DNA from: Syntrophaceae bacterium UBA7520
GTDB lineage: Bacteria > Desulfobacterota > Syntrophia > Syntrophales > Smithellaceae
Direction: 5' to 3'
Assembly (NCBI GenBank): GCA_002478265.1
Contig: DLNC01000031.1
Span: 1 to 16,044, forward strand
Length of the DNA: 16,044 bases
Shown here: piece after piece, positions 1 to 7,198 of the stretch
How positions within the stretch are numbered: position 1 is the first letter of the stretch
Layout of the letters: each line of letters opens with the position of its first letter
Position numbers and translations under genes: made by a program
Notes under the pieces: generated by a model
Databases searched by the model: none
What the model saw: only the letters and a program-made list of their open reading frames with translations
Told to the model about the DNA's origin: nothing

Positions 1-4
1 CTGG

Positions 5-25
5 ATGCCGGATCAAGTCCGGCAT
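5..25. repeat. Short palindromic intergenic repeat
   Basis: A perfect inverted repeat with 8-bp arms (ATGCCGGA and TCCGGCAT) around a 5-base loop TCAAG, followed by GACGA. From memory, units of this shape (a TGG lead, a GC-rich palindrome, then ATGACG) are dispersed between genes in many proteobacterial genomes. It lies just upstream of the export operon. There is no T-run after it, so it is not a standard intrinsic terminator. It may instead be a dispersed repeat or an RNA-stability hairpin. Confidence 0.6.
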
Positions 26-68
26 GACGATAATTAATTTTAACGAATGAAATAAATCAGAGGAATCA

Positions 69-896
69 ATGTTAAAGAAAAGAATAATCATCATTTTTTT
101 TATCGTTCTTTTTGTGAGCGTGGGATTGTTTGTCTATTTTGGTCAGAAGAAAAACCGCGCGGGTGAGCTTTTTTATTCCGGCACGATTGAAGCGACGCAG
201 GCCAAATTATCTTTTCAGGTGCCCGGGCGCGTCAACGTCGTAAATTTTCGCGAGGGTGAAATCGTCAAAAAAGATGAAATAATCGCCGAACTGGACAGGG
301 CGGAACTCGAAGCGCGTTATGCGCAGGCCAGCGCCCTGGTTAAGTCCGCGTCCGATACGCTGGTCAACGCGCGAAAAAACTATGAGCGCTTTGAGGAATT
401 GTTTAAGAAAGGCGTTGTATCCGAAAAGGAACGCGACAATTTGAAACTTAATTATGAAATAGCGCAGGCGAAACTCGCCGAAGCGCAATCTTTGCTCAAG
501 CAGGCCTCGGTTTATCTGGACTATACGCGCATGAAATCGCCGATGGACGGCATTATTACCAGCCGCAATATCGAACCGGGCGAAACAGTGAGCGCCGGTC
601 GCGAAGTAATAACCGTTTCTAATCTATCAACGGTGGAGTTGAAAATATTTGTGGAGGAGACGCAAATCGGCAAAATCCGTCCGAATCAGCAGGTCGACGT
701 TACTGTCGATACCTTTCCGGGCAAGGTTTACCAGGGCAGGGTTTCCTTTATATCGCCGGACGGCGAATTCACGCCCAAAGTGATTCAGACAAAGAAAGAA
801 AGAGTAAAGCTGGTGTACCTGGTTAAGGTGACGATAGAAAACCCCAATTTTGAACTCAAAACAGGAATGCCCGCCGACGCCCTGCTTAAACCATAA
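69..896 (+). CDS. HlyD-family periplasmic adaptor (membrane fusion protein) of an ABC-2 exporter
   Basis: This 275-residue protein is predicted to bridge the inner-membrane ABC transporter encoded downstream to an outer-membrane channel of the TolC type, which is not in this window. One N-terminal membrane anchor (residues about 5-24) follows a KKR charge cluster. Residues about 40-75 and 152-185 form the two halves of a biotinyl-lipoyl-like domain, with the motif VPGRV near 51 and KSPMDGII near 156. Between them, about 76-150 is a heptad-rich alpha-helical hairpin. The rest (about 188-272) is a beta-barrel domain with the usual TGMPAD motif near 265. Length and layout match YbhG/YhiI-type adaptors. 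An AGAGGA ribosome site lies just before the ATG. The ATPase gene follows after 11 bases, so this is the first gene of the operon seen here. The family call is firm; the exported substrate is unknown. Confidence 0.93.
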   Translation: MLKKRIIIIFFIVLFVSVGLFVYFGQKKNRAGELFYSGTIEATQAKLSFQVPGRVNVVNFREGEIVKKDEIIAELDRAELEARYAQASALVKSASDTLVNARKNYERFEELFKKGVVSEKERDNLKLNYEIAQAKLAEAQSLLKQASVYLDYTRMKSPMDGIITSRNIEPGETVSAGREVITVSNLSTVELKIFVEETQIGKIRPNQQVDVTVDTFPGKVYQGRVSFISPDGEFTPKVIQTKKERVKLVYLVKVTIENPNFELKTGMPADALLKP

Positions 897-907
897 AGGA
901 GTTGGCG

Positions 908-1681
908 ATGGTCGCAAATTCTTTCATTCCCCCGCCCATCGTTACCACCAGTAACGTCTCTATGCGTTTTGGCCGGATTGAGGCGCTCCGGGATATTTCG
1001 TTCGAGGTATCCGCGGGCAGCATTTTTGGCCTCGTCGGCTCCGACGGCGCGGGCAAATCGACGCTTTTACGGCTTGTCGCCACAATGATCAAGCCATCGC
1101 AGGGAGAGATTTATGTGAATGGCTTTAACGTGGTCAGTGAAAGACGGAAAGTTAAAAGCGTCATCGGTTACATGCCGCAGCGCTTCGGCCTTTATCAGGA
1201 TCTAACCGTTGACGAAAACATGGAATTTTTCATGGACATCTTCAACATCCCCCGCAAGGAAAGAAAAAAAAGAAAAGAAAAATATCTGGGTTTTTCCAAC
1301 CTGTTGCCGTTTAGCGACCGGTTTGCGGGCAATCTTTCCGGCGGCATGAAGCAGAAGCTGGGGTTGGCCTGCGTGCTGGTGCACGAACCGAAAGTGCTGA
1401 TTCTTGATGAGCCCACCAACGGCGTGGATCCCGTATCAAGACAGGAATTTTGGGAAATACTCATGAGTATGAAAAAAGAAGGCATGACCATTCTGGTTTC
1501 CACCGCCTATCTGGATGAAGGGGAAATCTGCGATGAGCTTGTCCTGATGCATCAATCAATTATTCTGGAAACGGCAAAGCCGAAAATCATGCGCGGCAAC
1601 TTTGCGACGCTGGAAGAGGCCATTATCGAAAAAATAAAGGAAGTGGATAAGGAGATTGCCCATGATACTTTCCAGCTCTGA
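908..1681 (+). CDS. ABC transporter ATPase 1 (canonical signature, H-loop His replaced by Ala)
   Basis: This 257-residue cytoplasmic nucleotide-binding subunit resembles the N-terminal half of YbhF/RbbA-type tandem ATPases. Walker A is GSDGAGKST at 44-52, the Q-loop Gln is 91, the signature LSGGMKQK starts at 143, and Walker B with the catalytic Glu is VLILDE at 163-168. The H-loop, usually STHYxDE, reads STAYLDE, so the switch His is Ala200. I recall the same substitution in the N-terminal ATPase of RbbA. I chose the ATG at 908 because AAGGAG at 896-901 sits six bases before it. The TTG at 902, in the same frame, would touch the Shine-Dalgarno sequence. The 3' end overlaps the second ATPase gene by 20 bases. 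This subunit should pair with that ATPase. Confidence 0.93.
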   Translation: MVANSFIPPPIVTTSNVSMRFGRIEALRDISFEVSAGSIFGLVGSDGAGKSTLLRLVATMIKPSQGEIYVNGFNVVSERRKVKSVIGYMPQRFGLYQDLTVDENMEFFMDIFNIPRKERKKRKEKYLGFSNLLPFSDRFAGNLSGGMKQKLGLACVLVHEPKVLILDEPTNGVDPVSRQEFWEILMSMKKEGMTILVSTAYLDEGEICDELVLMHQSIILETAKPKIMRGNFATLEEAIIEKIKEVDKEIAHDTFQL

Positions 1682-2417
1682 TGCCATTTCCGTCACCAAT
1701 CTGGAAAAGAGATTCGGCGATTTTGTCGCGGTCAATAAAATCAGCTTTTCCGTAAAGCGGGGCGAAATTTTCGGTTTCTTAGGGTCCAACGGCTCAGGCA
1801 AATCGACAACCATCCGGATGCTGTGCGGCATCATTACCCCGACTTCCGGCGGCGGTACGGTGGCCGGGCATGATATTGTCGGCGATCCGGAAGAGGTCAA
1901 GCAATCCATCGGGTATATGTCGCAAAAATTTTCTCTCTACGAAGATTTGACTCCCTTTGAAAATCTGCGTTTTTATCTGGGTGTTTACAGCGTTAAACCG
2001 GCACTGTGGCCGCAGCGCATTGATTGGGTTTTGAAGATGACCAGACTACAAAACGCGCGCGACCGGCTAACCAAAGAACTGCCGCCCGGCTGGCGGCAAA
2101 GACTGGCCCTGGGCTGTTCGCTTTTGCATAAGCCCGACGTTTTATTTCTGGATGAGCCGACCTCGGGCGTTGACCCCGTCACCCGCCGCCATTTCTGGGA
2201 CTTCATCGGACAGATCGCCAATGAGGGCATCACTGTTTTTGTCACCACGCATTACATGGATGAAGCGCAGTTTTGCGAGCGGATTGTCATTATTAACGCC
2301 GGCGTGATTGTCGCTTCCGGCACACCCAGAGAAATCATTGCCGCCGCCTGTCCCCGCCGGCGCGACGCTGACCTCAATGACGCTTTTATTGCGTTGATGT
2401 CGCGGAGGGATAAATGA
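1662..2417 (+). CDS. ABC transporter ATPase 2 (degenerate signature, intact H-loop)
   Basis: This 251-residue nucleotide-binding subunit is the partner of the preceding ATPase and resembles the C-terminal half of YbhF/RbbA-type proteins. Walker A is GSNGSGKST at 41-49, the Q-loop Gln is 88, Walker B with the catalytic Glu is VLFLDE at 160-165, and the switch His is 197 (TTHYMDEA). The ABC signature is not LSGGQ: the equivalent stretch reads LPPGWRQRL from 140, so it is degenerate. The ATG at 1662 is preferred because AAGGAG at 1649-1654 lies seven bases upstream; a TTG at 1656 in the same frame is poorly placed. The stop overlaps the next start as ATGA, implying translational coupling. In E. 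coli these two ATPase halves are one polypeptide; here they are separate genes. Confidence 0.93.
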   Translation: MILSSSDAISVTNLEKRFGDFVAVNKISFSVKRGEIFGFLGSNGSGKSTTIRMLCGIITPTSGGGTVAGHDIVGDPEEVKQSIGYMSQKFSLYEDLTPFENLRFYLGVYSVKPALWPQRIDWVLKMTRLQNARDRLTKELPPGWRQRLALGCSLLHKPDVLFLDEPTSGVDPVTRRHFWDFIGQIANEGITVFVTTHYMDEAQFCERIVIINAGVIVASGTPREIIAAACPRRRDADLNDAFIALMSRRDK

Positions 2418-3547
2418 ATCCCACACGGCTTACGGCGATCATCCGCAAAGAAGTTTATCATCTCCTGCGGGACTACCGCAGCCTTTATCTTGCTTTTGCC
2501 ATTCCGCTGCTGTTGATTATGCTTTTTGGCTACGCTTTGAGCCTGGATGTGGACAGGGTCGAAACTGTGGTAGTGGATTACGACAAATCGCGACTCAGCC
2601 GCGATTTCATCCGCAAGCTCGATGCTTCTTCCTATTTTAATATTGCCGCATATCTGCCCCGCGTTCAGGACGCCGTAGGTTATCTGGATCGCGATGCCGC
2701 CAAAGTGGCTATCGTCATCGCGCCTGATTTTATGAAAAATCTGCAGGCTGAGCGTGAGGCGCAGCTGCAGATATTGATTGAAGGCAGCGACCCGAACTTT
2801 GCCGGCATTATCCGCGGCTATCTGACGGCGTTTACCGAACAATACAACCAGCAATTACTTCTTGAATTTCTCAACCGCCGGGGAATGGAGGCGATCCAGC
2901 CGCCGGTGGACGGGCGCATCCGCATCTGGTTTAACGAAGATCTGGAGAGCCGCAATTTCATCATTCCTGGCATTATCGCCATCATCATCATGATTGTCGG
3001 CGCGCTTTTGACATCGCTCGTCATCGCGCGCGAATACGAAAACGGCACGATGGAAACACTCAAATCGCTGCCGGTAAAAGCGGGCGAGCTTCTATTGGGT
3101 AAGGCAATCCCTTATTTCTTCATCGGCTTTACAGATGTTCTGGTGGCGATGCTTTTGGGACAGCTTCTTTTTGGCGTGGTGATGAAGGGAAACTTCCTGC
3201 TGATGATGGCGGCCACGGCGCTGTATCTGTGCGTGGCGCTGGCTTTGGGCCTGCTTATTTCCAGCGCGACCAAATCGCAGCTTGTGGCCAACCAGGTTGC
3301 GATTCTCATTACTTATCTGCCTTCGGTTTTGCTTTCCAATTTTGTTTTCCCGATCGTCAATATGCCGAAAGTCCTGCAGGCAATCACCTATATCGTTCCA
3401 GCGCGCTATTACATTGATATTCTGGGCGGCATTTATCTGCGTAACACGGGCTTCACTTATCTGTGGCCCAGCATGGCCACTCTGGCTTTTATCGCGCTAG
3501 GACTTGCCGGCCTTAATTATGTGCTTTTGAAGAAGGAAGGGCTATGA
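2414..3547 (+). CDS. ABC-2 type permease subunit 1 (YbhS/YbhR-like)
   Basis: This 377-residue inner-membrane subunit should form the translocation path together with the next gene product. Layout: a cytoplasmic start with the RKEVYHLLRDYRS segment, first membrane helix about 24-43, a large periplasmic domain about 44-178, then five helices in roughly 181-205, 228-256, 261-284, 291-315 and 346-372. The ABC-2 coupling segment AREYENGTMETLKSLPV follows helix 2 at about 205-221, and NFVFPIVNMP near 309-318 is the conserved late motif. A GGAGG site lies five bases before the ATG. The start overlaps the ATPase stop, and its own stop overlaps the next start (ATGA at both). These couplings suggest balanced synthesis of a heteromeric complex. 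The substrate is not predictable from the sequence. Confidence 0.92.
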   Translation: MNPTRLTAIIRKEVYHLLRDYRSLYLAFAIPLLLIMLFGYALSLDVDRVETVVVDYDKSRLSRDFIRKLDASSYFNIAAYLPRVQDAVGYLDRDAAKVAIVIAPDFMKNLQAEREAQLQILIEGSDPNFAGIIRGYLTAFTEQYNQQLLLEFLNRRGMEAIQPPVDGRIRIWFNEDLESRNFIIPGIIAIIIMIVGALLTSLVIAREYENGTMETLKSLPVKAGELLLGKAIPYFFIGFTDVLVAMLLGQLLFGVVMKGNFLLMMAATALYLCVALALGLLISSATKSQLVANQVAILITYLPSVLLSNFVFPIVNMPKVLQAITYIVPARYYIDILGGIYLRNTGFTYLWPSMATLAFIALGLAGLNYVLLKKEGL

Positions 3548-4665
3548 GCTGGCTGAGAATCAAAGAGCTGGTGCGCAAGGAATTCATTCAGCTGATGCGC
3601 GACAAGCGCAACCGTATCGTTCTTTTTGTCTCTCCCCTGATCCAGATGCTGGTTTTCGGCTATGTCGTCAATTACGATATCCGCAATATTAATGTGGCTC
3701 TGCTCGACTATTCGCGCACTTATGAGAGCCGCCGTCTGGCTGACGCCTTCACGGGCAGCAAAATATTTCATATCAGGCATTATTTGCAAGACGAGCGGCA
3801 GATGGAAGAGCTTCTCCTGCGCGGTAAGGTAGACATGGCGATAAAAATCGGGCCTGATTTTGCCGGTATTATCCGCAAGGGACAGACCGCGCCCGTGCAA
3901 ATTATTGCCGACGGCTCCATGAGCAATATGGCTTCCCTGCGCGTCGCTTACACGATGAGCGTGATTGATCAATTCAACCGCGACACGATCAGGGAGCTTT
4001 ATCCGATGCAGATGAATTACGGCCGCGTAGACGCGCGCGTGCGCACCTGGTATAACCCGAATCTGGACAGCCAGTATTTCTTTGTTCCGGGAATCGTCGC
4101 TTTTCTCATCATGCTTTTATCGCTGCTTCTGACTTCGATCGCGATTATCCGCGAAAAAGAAGCGGGCACAATGGAGCAGCTTATTGTCACGCCGATTAAA
4201 TCTTCCGAATTCATTATCGGCAAGACGATTCCCTATATTATTATCTCACTGGGGCAAATGCTGGCGGTGATTATCGTCGCGATTCTCTGGTTTAAAATTC
4301 CCCTGATGGGTAGTATAATTCTGCTGTTTTTCGCTTCCTGTCTTTTTCTGCTGAGCACGCTGGGCGTGGGCCTTTTTATTTCCACTATATCCAAAACGCA
4401 GCAGCAGGCGATGATGACCACGTTCTTCATTATCATGCCGTTTTTCATGCTCAGCGGCTTTGTGTTTCCGATTGTCAACATGCCGGAGATTGTCCAGTGG
4501 CTGACGCTCGCCAATCCTTTGCGCTATTTTCTGGTGATTGTCCGCGGGATTTTTCTCAAAGGTGTCGCGCTGGATGTTCTCTGGCCGCAGTTTTTGGGGC
4601 TGGCTGTGCTGGGCGCGCTGGTCTTTTCCGGCGCCATCGCGCGCTTTAAGAAGCGGTTGGATTAA
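3544..4665 (+). CDS. ABC-2 type permease subunit 2 (YbhR-like)
   Basis: This 373-residue inner-membrane protein is paralogous to the preceding permease, with the same plan. There is an amphipathic start (RKEFIQLMRDKRN), helix 1 at about 25-43, a periplasmic domain to about 177, then five helices. The coupling segment REKEAGTMEQLIVTPIK starts near 203. The conserved late motif SGFVFPIVNMPE is present, and the C-terminus is basic (RFKKRLD). It starts within an ATGA overlap with the upstream permease and is the last gene of the operon. With both permeases, both ATPases and the adaptor present, the inner-membrane part of the exporter is complete. Only an outer-membrane factor is missing and could be supplied in trans. 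No clear intrinsic terminator follows in the 102-base gap to the convergent gene at 4768. Confidence 0.92.
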   Translation: MSWLRIKELVRKEFIQLMRDKRNRIVLFVSPLIQMLVFGYVVNYDIRNINVALLDYSRTYESRRLADAFTGSKIFHIRHYLQDERQMEELLLRGKVDMAIKIGPDFAGIIRKGQTAPVQIIADGSMSNMASLRVAYTMSVIDQFNRDTIRELYPMQMNYGRVDARVRTWYNPNLDSQYFFVPGIVAFLIMLLSLLLTSIAIIREKEAGTMEQLIVTPIKSSEFIIGKTIPYIIISLGQMLAVIIVAILWFKIPLMGSIILLFFASCLFLLSTLGVGLFISTISKTQQQAMMTTFFIIMPFFMLSGFVFPIVNMPEIVQWLTLANPLRYFLVIVRGIFLKGVALDVLWPQFLGLAVLGALVFSGAIARFKKRLD

Positions 4666-4767
4666 GGATATGGCTGAAGGCAACCAGGCCGAAGGCTAAA
4701 GGACGTTTAAGTAAAAAGACATATTCGTGATGGCAGGGAGTATAGCTACGCAGCAACCCCACGCTGG

Positions 4768-5466
4768 TTATTTTCCGGCCGCTTCCAGATCATCCATGAT
4801 CTGATGCATGTATTTTTCAATCGCATCAAATTGATCGCTTTGCGCGAGCATTTCTTGGACTTTCTGAATATAGGGTGCTTCAATCAACTCTTTTTGCCCA
4901 TGCCGCGTCCATTCTTCAATATTGTCTTTACCTACATCCAGATGAAACTGCAGAGCCAAGACCCGCTCGCCGAAAGAGAAAGCTTGATGCCTGCAGGCCG
5001 CGCTTTCAGCAAGATGTATCGCGCCCGGCGGCAGGTCAAAGGTGTCGCCATGCCAATGATAAACAAGAATTTCGGCCGGCAATCCCCGCAAGAGGCGGGA
5101 ATCTTTTCCTTCGGGCGTGAGCGTTATCGGAAACCAGCCGATTTCCTTATATTTGTTGGGATAGACTTTTGCGCCCAGCGCGGCGGCGATAAGTTGCGCC
5201 CCCAGGCAAATCCCCAAAACACGCTTGCCTTTTTTAATTGCCGCCTCGATAAAATCTATTTCTCCGGCAAGCCAGGGATGTTTGTTTTTTTCATAGACGC
5301 CCATCGGGCCGCCCATGACAATCAGCCAGTCAATATCGTCAATCCGGGGTGGTTTTTCTCCCTGGAAGAAAAGCGTGCGCGATAAAGAATGCCCCCGGCC
5401 GGCAATCCATCCCTCGATATTGCCCAATCCTTCAAAGGGCACGTGCTGAAAACAATGTATGTTCAT
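4768..5466 (-). CDS. Class I glutamine amidotransferase-like protein
   Basis: This 232-residue cytosolic protein of the stand-alone GATase1 group is often annotated as GMP synthase-like. The nucleophile elbow GICLGAQL places catalytic Cys87. The oxyanion region is MGGPMGVYE at 51-59, and the catalytic His is 175 in QFHLDV. In class I amidotransferases the third triad member is usually a Glu two residues after the His; here that position is Asp177, a conservative change that could tune or weaken activity. No synthetase domain is attached, so the acceptor of any released ammonia is unknown. Some relatives act as peptidases or gamma-glutamyl hydrolases instead. It runs convergent to the export operon and divergent from the Pmp3-type gene. 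The upstream ribosome site is weak (AGAGA). Confidence 0.88.
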   Translation of the reverse strand: MNIHCFQHVPFEGLGNIEGWIAGRGHSLSRTLFFQGEKPPRIDDIDWLIVMGGPMGVYEKNKHPWLAGEIDFIEAAIKKGKRVLGICLGAQLIAAALGAKVYPNKYKEIGWFPITLTPEGKDSRLLRGLPAEILVYHWHGDTFDLPPGAIHLAESAACRHQAFSFGERVLALQFHLDVGKDNIEEWTRHGQKELIEAPYIQKVQEMLAQSDQFDAIEKYMHQIMDDLEAAGK

Positions 5467-5564
5467 GAAGTTTTCTCTACAAAATTGCCGCCTGGCGCGT
5501 CAAGAAACTTTCCTTAGAAGACAAAAATATTTTTAAAATAATATTTCTATAATGAATTCAGGCA

Positions 5565-5573
5565 TGTTATAAT
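5565..5573 (+). promoter_or_regulatory. Candidate extended -10 promoter for the Pmp3-type gene
   Basis: TGTTATAAT is a TGn-TATAAT extended -10 element lying 37 bases before the ATG at 5610. No good -35 box sits 16-18 bases upstream, which is tolerated in extended -10 promoters. A second perfect TATAAT occurs at 5548-5553. The surrounding 5521-5575 stretch is very AT-rich and lies between divergent genes, as expected for a promoter region. Confidence 0.5.
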
Positions 5574-5609
5574 TGCCGCCACTTCATCAAACACACGGAG
5601 GGTAACAAA

Positions 5610-5840
5610 ATGGCTACAAAAAAGAAGTCTAAGAAACCCGCGAAAAAAAGTGTGAAGAAATCGGCAGGCAAAAACAAAAAAATTAATCAGGTTCTTTTAT
5701 TTATTCTGGCAATTATTTTACCACCGCTGGCGGTTTACCTAGTCAAAGGCGCCAAGCGGGATTTTGTCATCAACATTGTCCTGTGTCTGTTCTTCTGGAT
5801 ACCGGGCATTGTCCACGCGCTTTGGGTGGTAACTAAGTAG
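5610..5840 (+). CDS. Pmp3/YqaE-family small membrane protein with lysine-rich N-terminal tail
   Basis: This 76-residue protein has a core (residues about 27-76) of the Pmp3/YqaE (UPF0057) type. The first membrane helix is about 28-46 with the diagnostic ILPPLAVYL, followed by a short basic loop. The second helix is about 52-73 with the signature IPGIVHALWV. In yeast and plants, Pmp3 relatives are linked to plasma-membrane potential and salt tolerance; the bacterial role is unclear. Unusually, about 27 residues precede the core, 12 of them Lys, with Ala, Ser and Pro, like a histone-H1 or nucleoid-protein tail. Typical Pmp3 proteins are about 50-55 residues and lack it. GGAGGG at 5597-5602 lies seven bases before the ATG, which supports this start and so the tail. 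It is the first gene of a plus-strand cluster. Confidence 0.88.
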   Translation: MATKKKSKKPAKKSVKKSAGKNKKINQVLLFILAIILPPLAVYLVKGAKRDFVINIVLCLFFWIPGIVHALWVVTK

Positions 5841-5937
5841 GAAAAAACATTTAAAAAAATAAATTTAGAAAAAATTTGTGATCGGCGCGGGCGCCGGATT
5901 GCAGCGTTGAGTAACGTTTGAAAAAGGGAGAGGCAAA

Positions 5938-6309
5938 ATGAAAAGAAAAGGAGAAAAAATCGGTTGGGCGGCCGGCTGGATGGGCGGGTTCATCTGGGTA
6001 ATTATTTTGTCCATGATTTTTCTTGTGCAGGGCCGGTGGTTAATTGCTGTTTTGGGACTGCTCATTGTTGTCGCGGCGGCTTTGGCCATTTTGCTGTGCG
6101 CTCCGTGGCGTTACCCGAACACCCCTTACTGGAAACTGATGCTGGGGCCTTACGCTGTGTTTTTTATTTCTGTAGCCTGGGCGGTTTGGGCATACGGCGG
6201 CATTTATGGACTGGGGCTTAACTGGTGGAATTTTTTGTGGCTTTTGCCGGTGTTAATTCCTTTCGGGACTTTATCCACGCGCAAATGGTCGGATTTCGAC
6301 GAAAAATGA
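5938..6309 (+). CDS. Unrecognised small four-helix membrane protein
   Basis: I do not recognise the family of this 123-residue protein. It has a basic N-terminus (MKRKGEK), then probable membrane helices at about 9-30, 34-54, 70-88 and 97-111. A Trp- and Pro-rich loop at 55-66 (CAPWRYPNTPYW) separates helices 2 and 3, and the C-terminus is charged (RKWSDFDEK). Positive charge at the N-terminus suggests that end is cytoplasmic. It is very rich in Trp. GGGAGAGG at 5926-5932 lies five bases before the ATG and makes the start convincing. The following gene starts 24 bases after the stop, so co-transcription is likely. The 97-base gap upstream is AT-rich with a small GC hairpin near 5883-5896. Confidence 0.8.
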   Translation: MKRKGEKIGWAAGWMGGFIWVIILSMIFLVQGRWLIAVLGLLIVVAAALAILLCAPWRYPNTPYWKLMLGPYAVFFISVAWAVWAYGGIYGLGLNWWNFLWLLPVLIPFGTLSTRKWSDFDEK

Positions 6310-6333
6310 CGCTGTTCACAAGGGTGATTATCC

Positions 6334-6735
6334 GTGATTGTAAGAGCATTGGCCATCTGGGTGATTATGGCGTTTATCGCGGTGGCAAACGGTTTTTTCC
6401 GTGTGTCAGTGCTTGTTCCGCGTATCGGTGAGCAGGGCGGACACATCATCAGCACAATTATGCTTAGCTGTTTTATCGCGGCGCTTGCGTGGTTTTGTAT
6501 CCGCTGGTTGAAACCCCAAACTCCGGCTGCCGCGATGCTGCTCGGCGCTTTCTGGGTCGCGCTTACCCTGGCATTCGAGTTTGGGTTTGGTCATTTTGTG
6601 GCGCAAAAATCATGGGCGGAATTGTTGAACGATTATAATCTTCTGCGGGGTCGCGTCTGGCCGTTAGTGCTGGTGGTTACGGCGATTTCACCATACATCG
6701 CCGCGCGGCAGCAAAATATTTTAAATGAAAAATGA
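6334..6735 (+). CDS. Unrecognised small four-helix membrane protein, GTG start
   Basis: This 133-residue protein has probable helices at about 5-22, 37-56, 66-84 and 108-123. Between helices 3 and 4 is a polar stretch with EFGFGH at 82-87, WAELLNDYNLLRGRVWP from 94 and SPYIAARQ near 119. Conserved-looking polar residues inside or next to membrane segments (Asn19, Arg23, His37, Glu82, His87, Arg107) suggest a structured membrane domain, not a simple anchor. I have an impression of similar uncharacterised proteins in other proteobacteria, but cannot name a family. The start is GTG, with AAGGG at 6320-6324 nine bases upstream. Only 18 bases separate it from the next gene. No function can be assigned. 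Confidence 0.78.
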   Translation: MIVRALAIWVIMAFIAVANGFFRVSVLVPRIGEQGGHIISTIMLSCFIAALAWFCIRWLKPQTPAAAMLLGAFWVALTLAFEFGFGHFVAQKSWAELLNDYNLLRGRVWPLVLVVTAISPYIAARQQNILNEK

Positions 6736-6753
6736 ACATGGAGGAAGGTCGAT

Positions 6754-7164
6754 ATGAAAAACTGCCGTGAATGCCAGCGTGAAATATCCGAACAGGCCTT
6801 GGTGTGCCCGCATTGCGGCGCGCCGTATCTCGCCAAGGAAAAATGGGACGGCTGGGGATTTGAATACAAATCCAAAGCCACGATTGCCGGGTTGCCCATT
6901 TTGCATGTTTCCTTTAAATACAAACCCAACCGTGTGCCCGTTCCCGCGAAGGGCATTATTGCCATCGGGCAGTTTGCCTGCGGCGTTTTTACTCTTTCGC
7001 AATTCGGCGTGGGGCTGGTTAGCATTAGCCAGTTCACCATCGCCGGCTACGCCCTGGCACAGTTTGCCTTTGCCTACAAGCTGATCGCCCAGATCGGCAT
7101 TTACATTGCCGAAGGCCACGGGCAGATGGTGAGAAGTCTTGCCGAAATTCTGGCCATGTTCTGA
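6754..7164 (+). CDS. Zinc-ribbon protein with C-terminal decapeptide-repeat hydrophobic domain
   Basis: This 136-residue protein begins with a four-Cys zinc ribbon: Cys4-x2-Cys7, ten residues, Cys18-x2-Cys21. A linker to about residue 65 includes GLPILHVSF at 46-54. From residue 70 comes a strikingly regular ten-residue repeat. Gln is at 73, 83, 93, 103 and 113; Phe is at 74, 84, 94 and 104 (Ile at 114); Ile or Leu is at 71, 81, 91, 101 and 111. Small residues (Gly, Ser, Ser, Ala, Ala) sit just before each Gln. The domain is hydrophobic and Gly/Ala-rich, so membrane insertion or a stacked repeat fold is possible. GGAGG at 6740-6744 plus AAGG precede the ATG. I recall annotated zinc-ribbon proteins with similar QF repeats but no established function. 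The ribbon could bind metal, nucleic acid or protein. Confidence 0.83.
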   Translation: MKNCRECQREISEQALVCPHCGAPYLAKEKWDGWGFEYKSKATIAGLPILHVSFKYKPNRVPVPAKGIIAIGQFACGVFTLSQFGVGLVSISQFTIAGYALAQFAFAYKLIAQIGIYIAEGHGQMVRSLAEILAMF

Positions 7165-7198
7165 AAAATTTTCCCCATAGGATGAAAATCAATACAAA

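Noticed and set aside
2252..2854. A 200-codon minus-strand frame across the ATPase 2 and permease 1 boundary
   Set aside because: It is antisense to two well-supported genes and has no recognisable motif.
4700..4767. Possible terminator between the convergent export operon and amidotransferase gene
   Set aside because: Only 4-bp stems are found (for example AACC/GGTT) and no stem with a T-tract on either strand.
4804..5385. A 193-codon plus-strand frame opposite the amidotransferase gene
   Set aside because: The minus-strand frame has the catalytic motifs; the plus frame shows no domain, no ribosome site and no protein-like pattern.
5883..5896. Small GC hairpin (CGGCG-CGGG-CGCCG) between the Pmp3-type gene and the next gene
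   Set aside because: The stem is only 5 bp with no T-tract; too weak to call a terminator.
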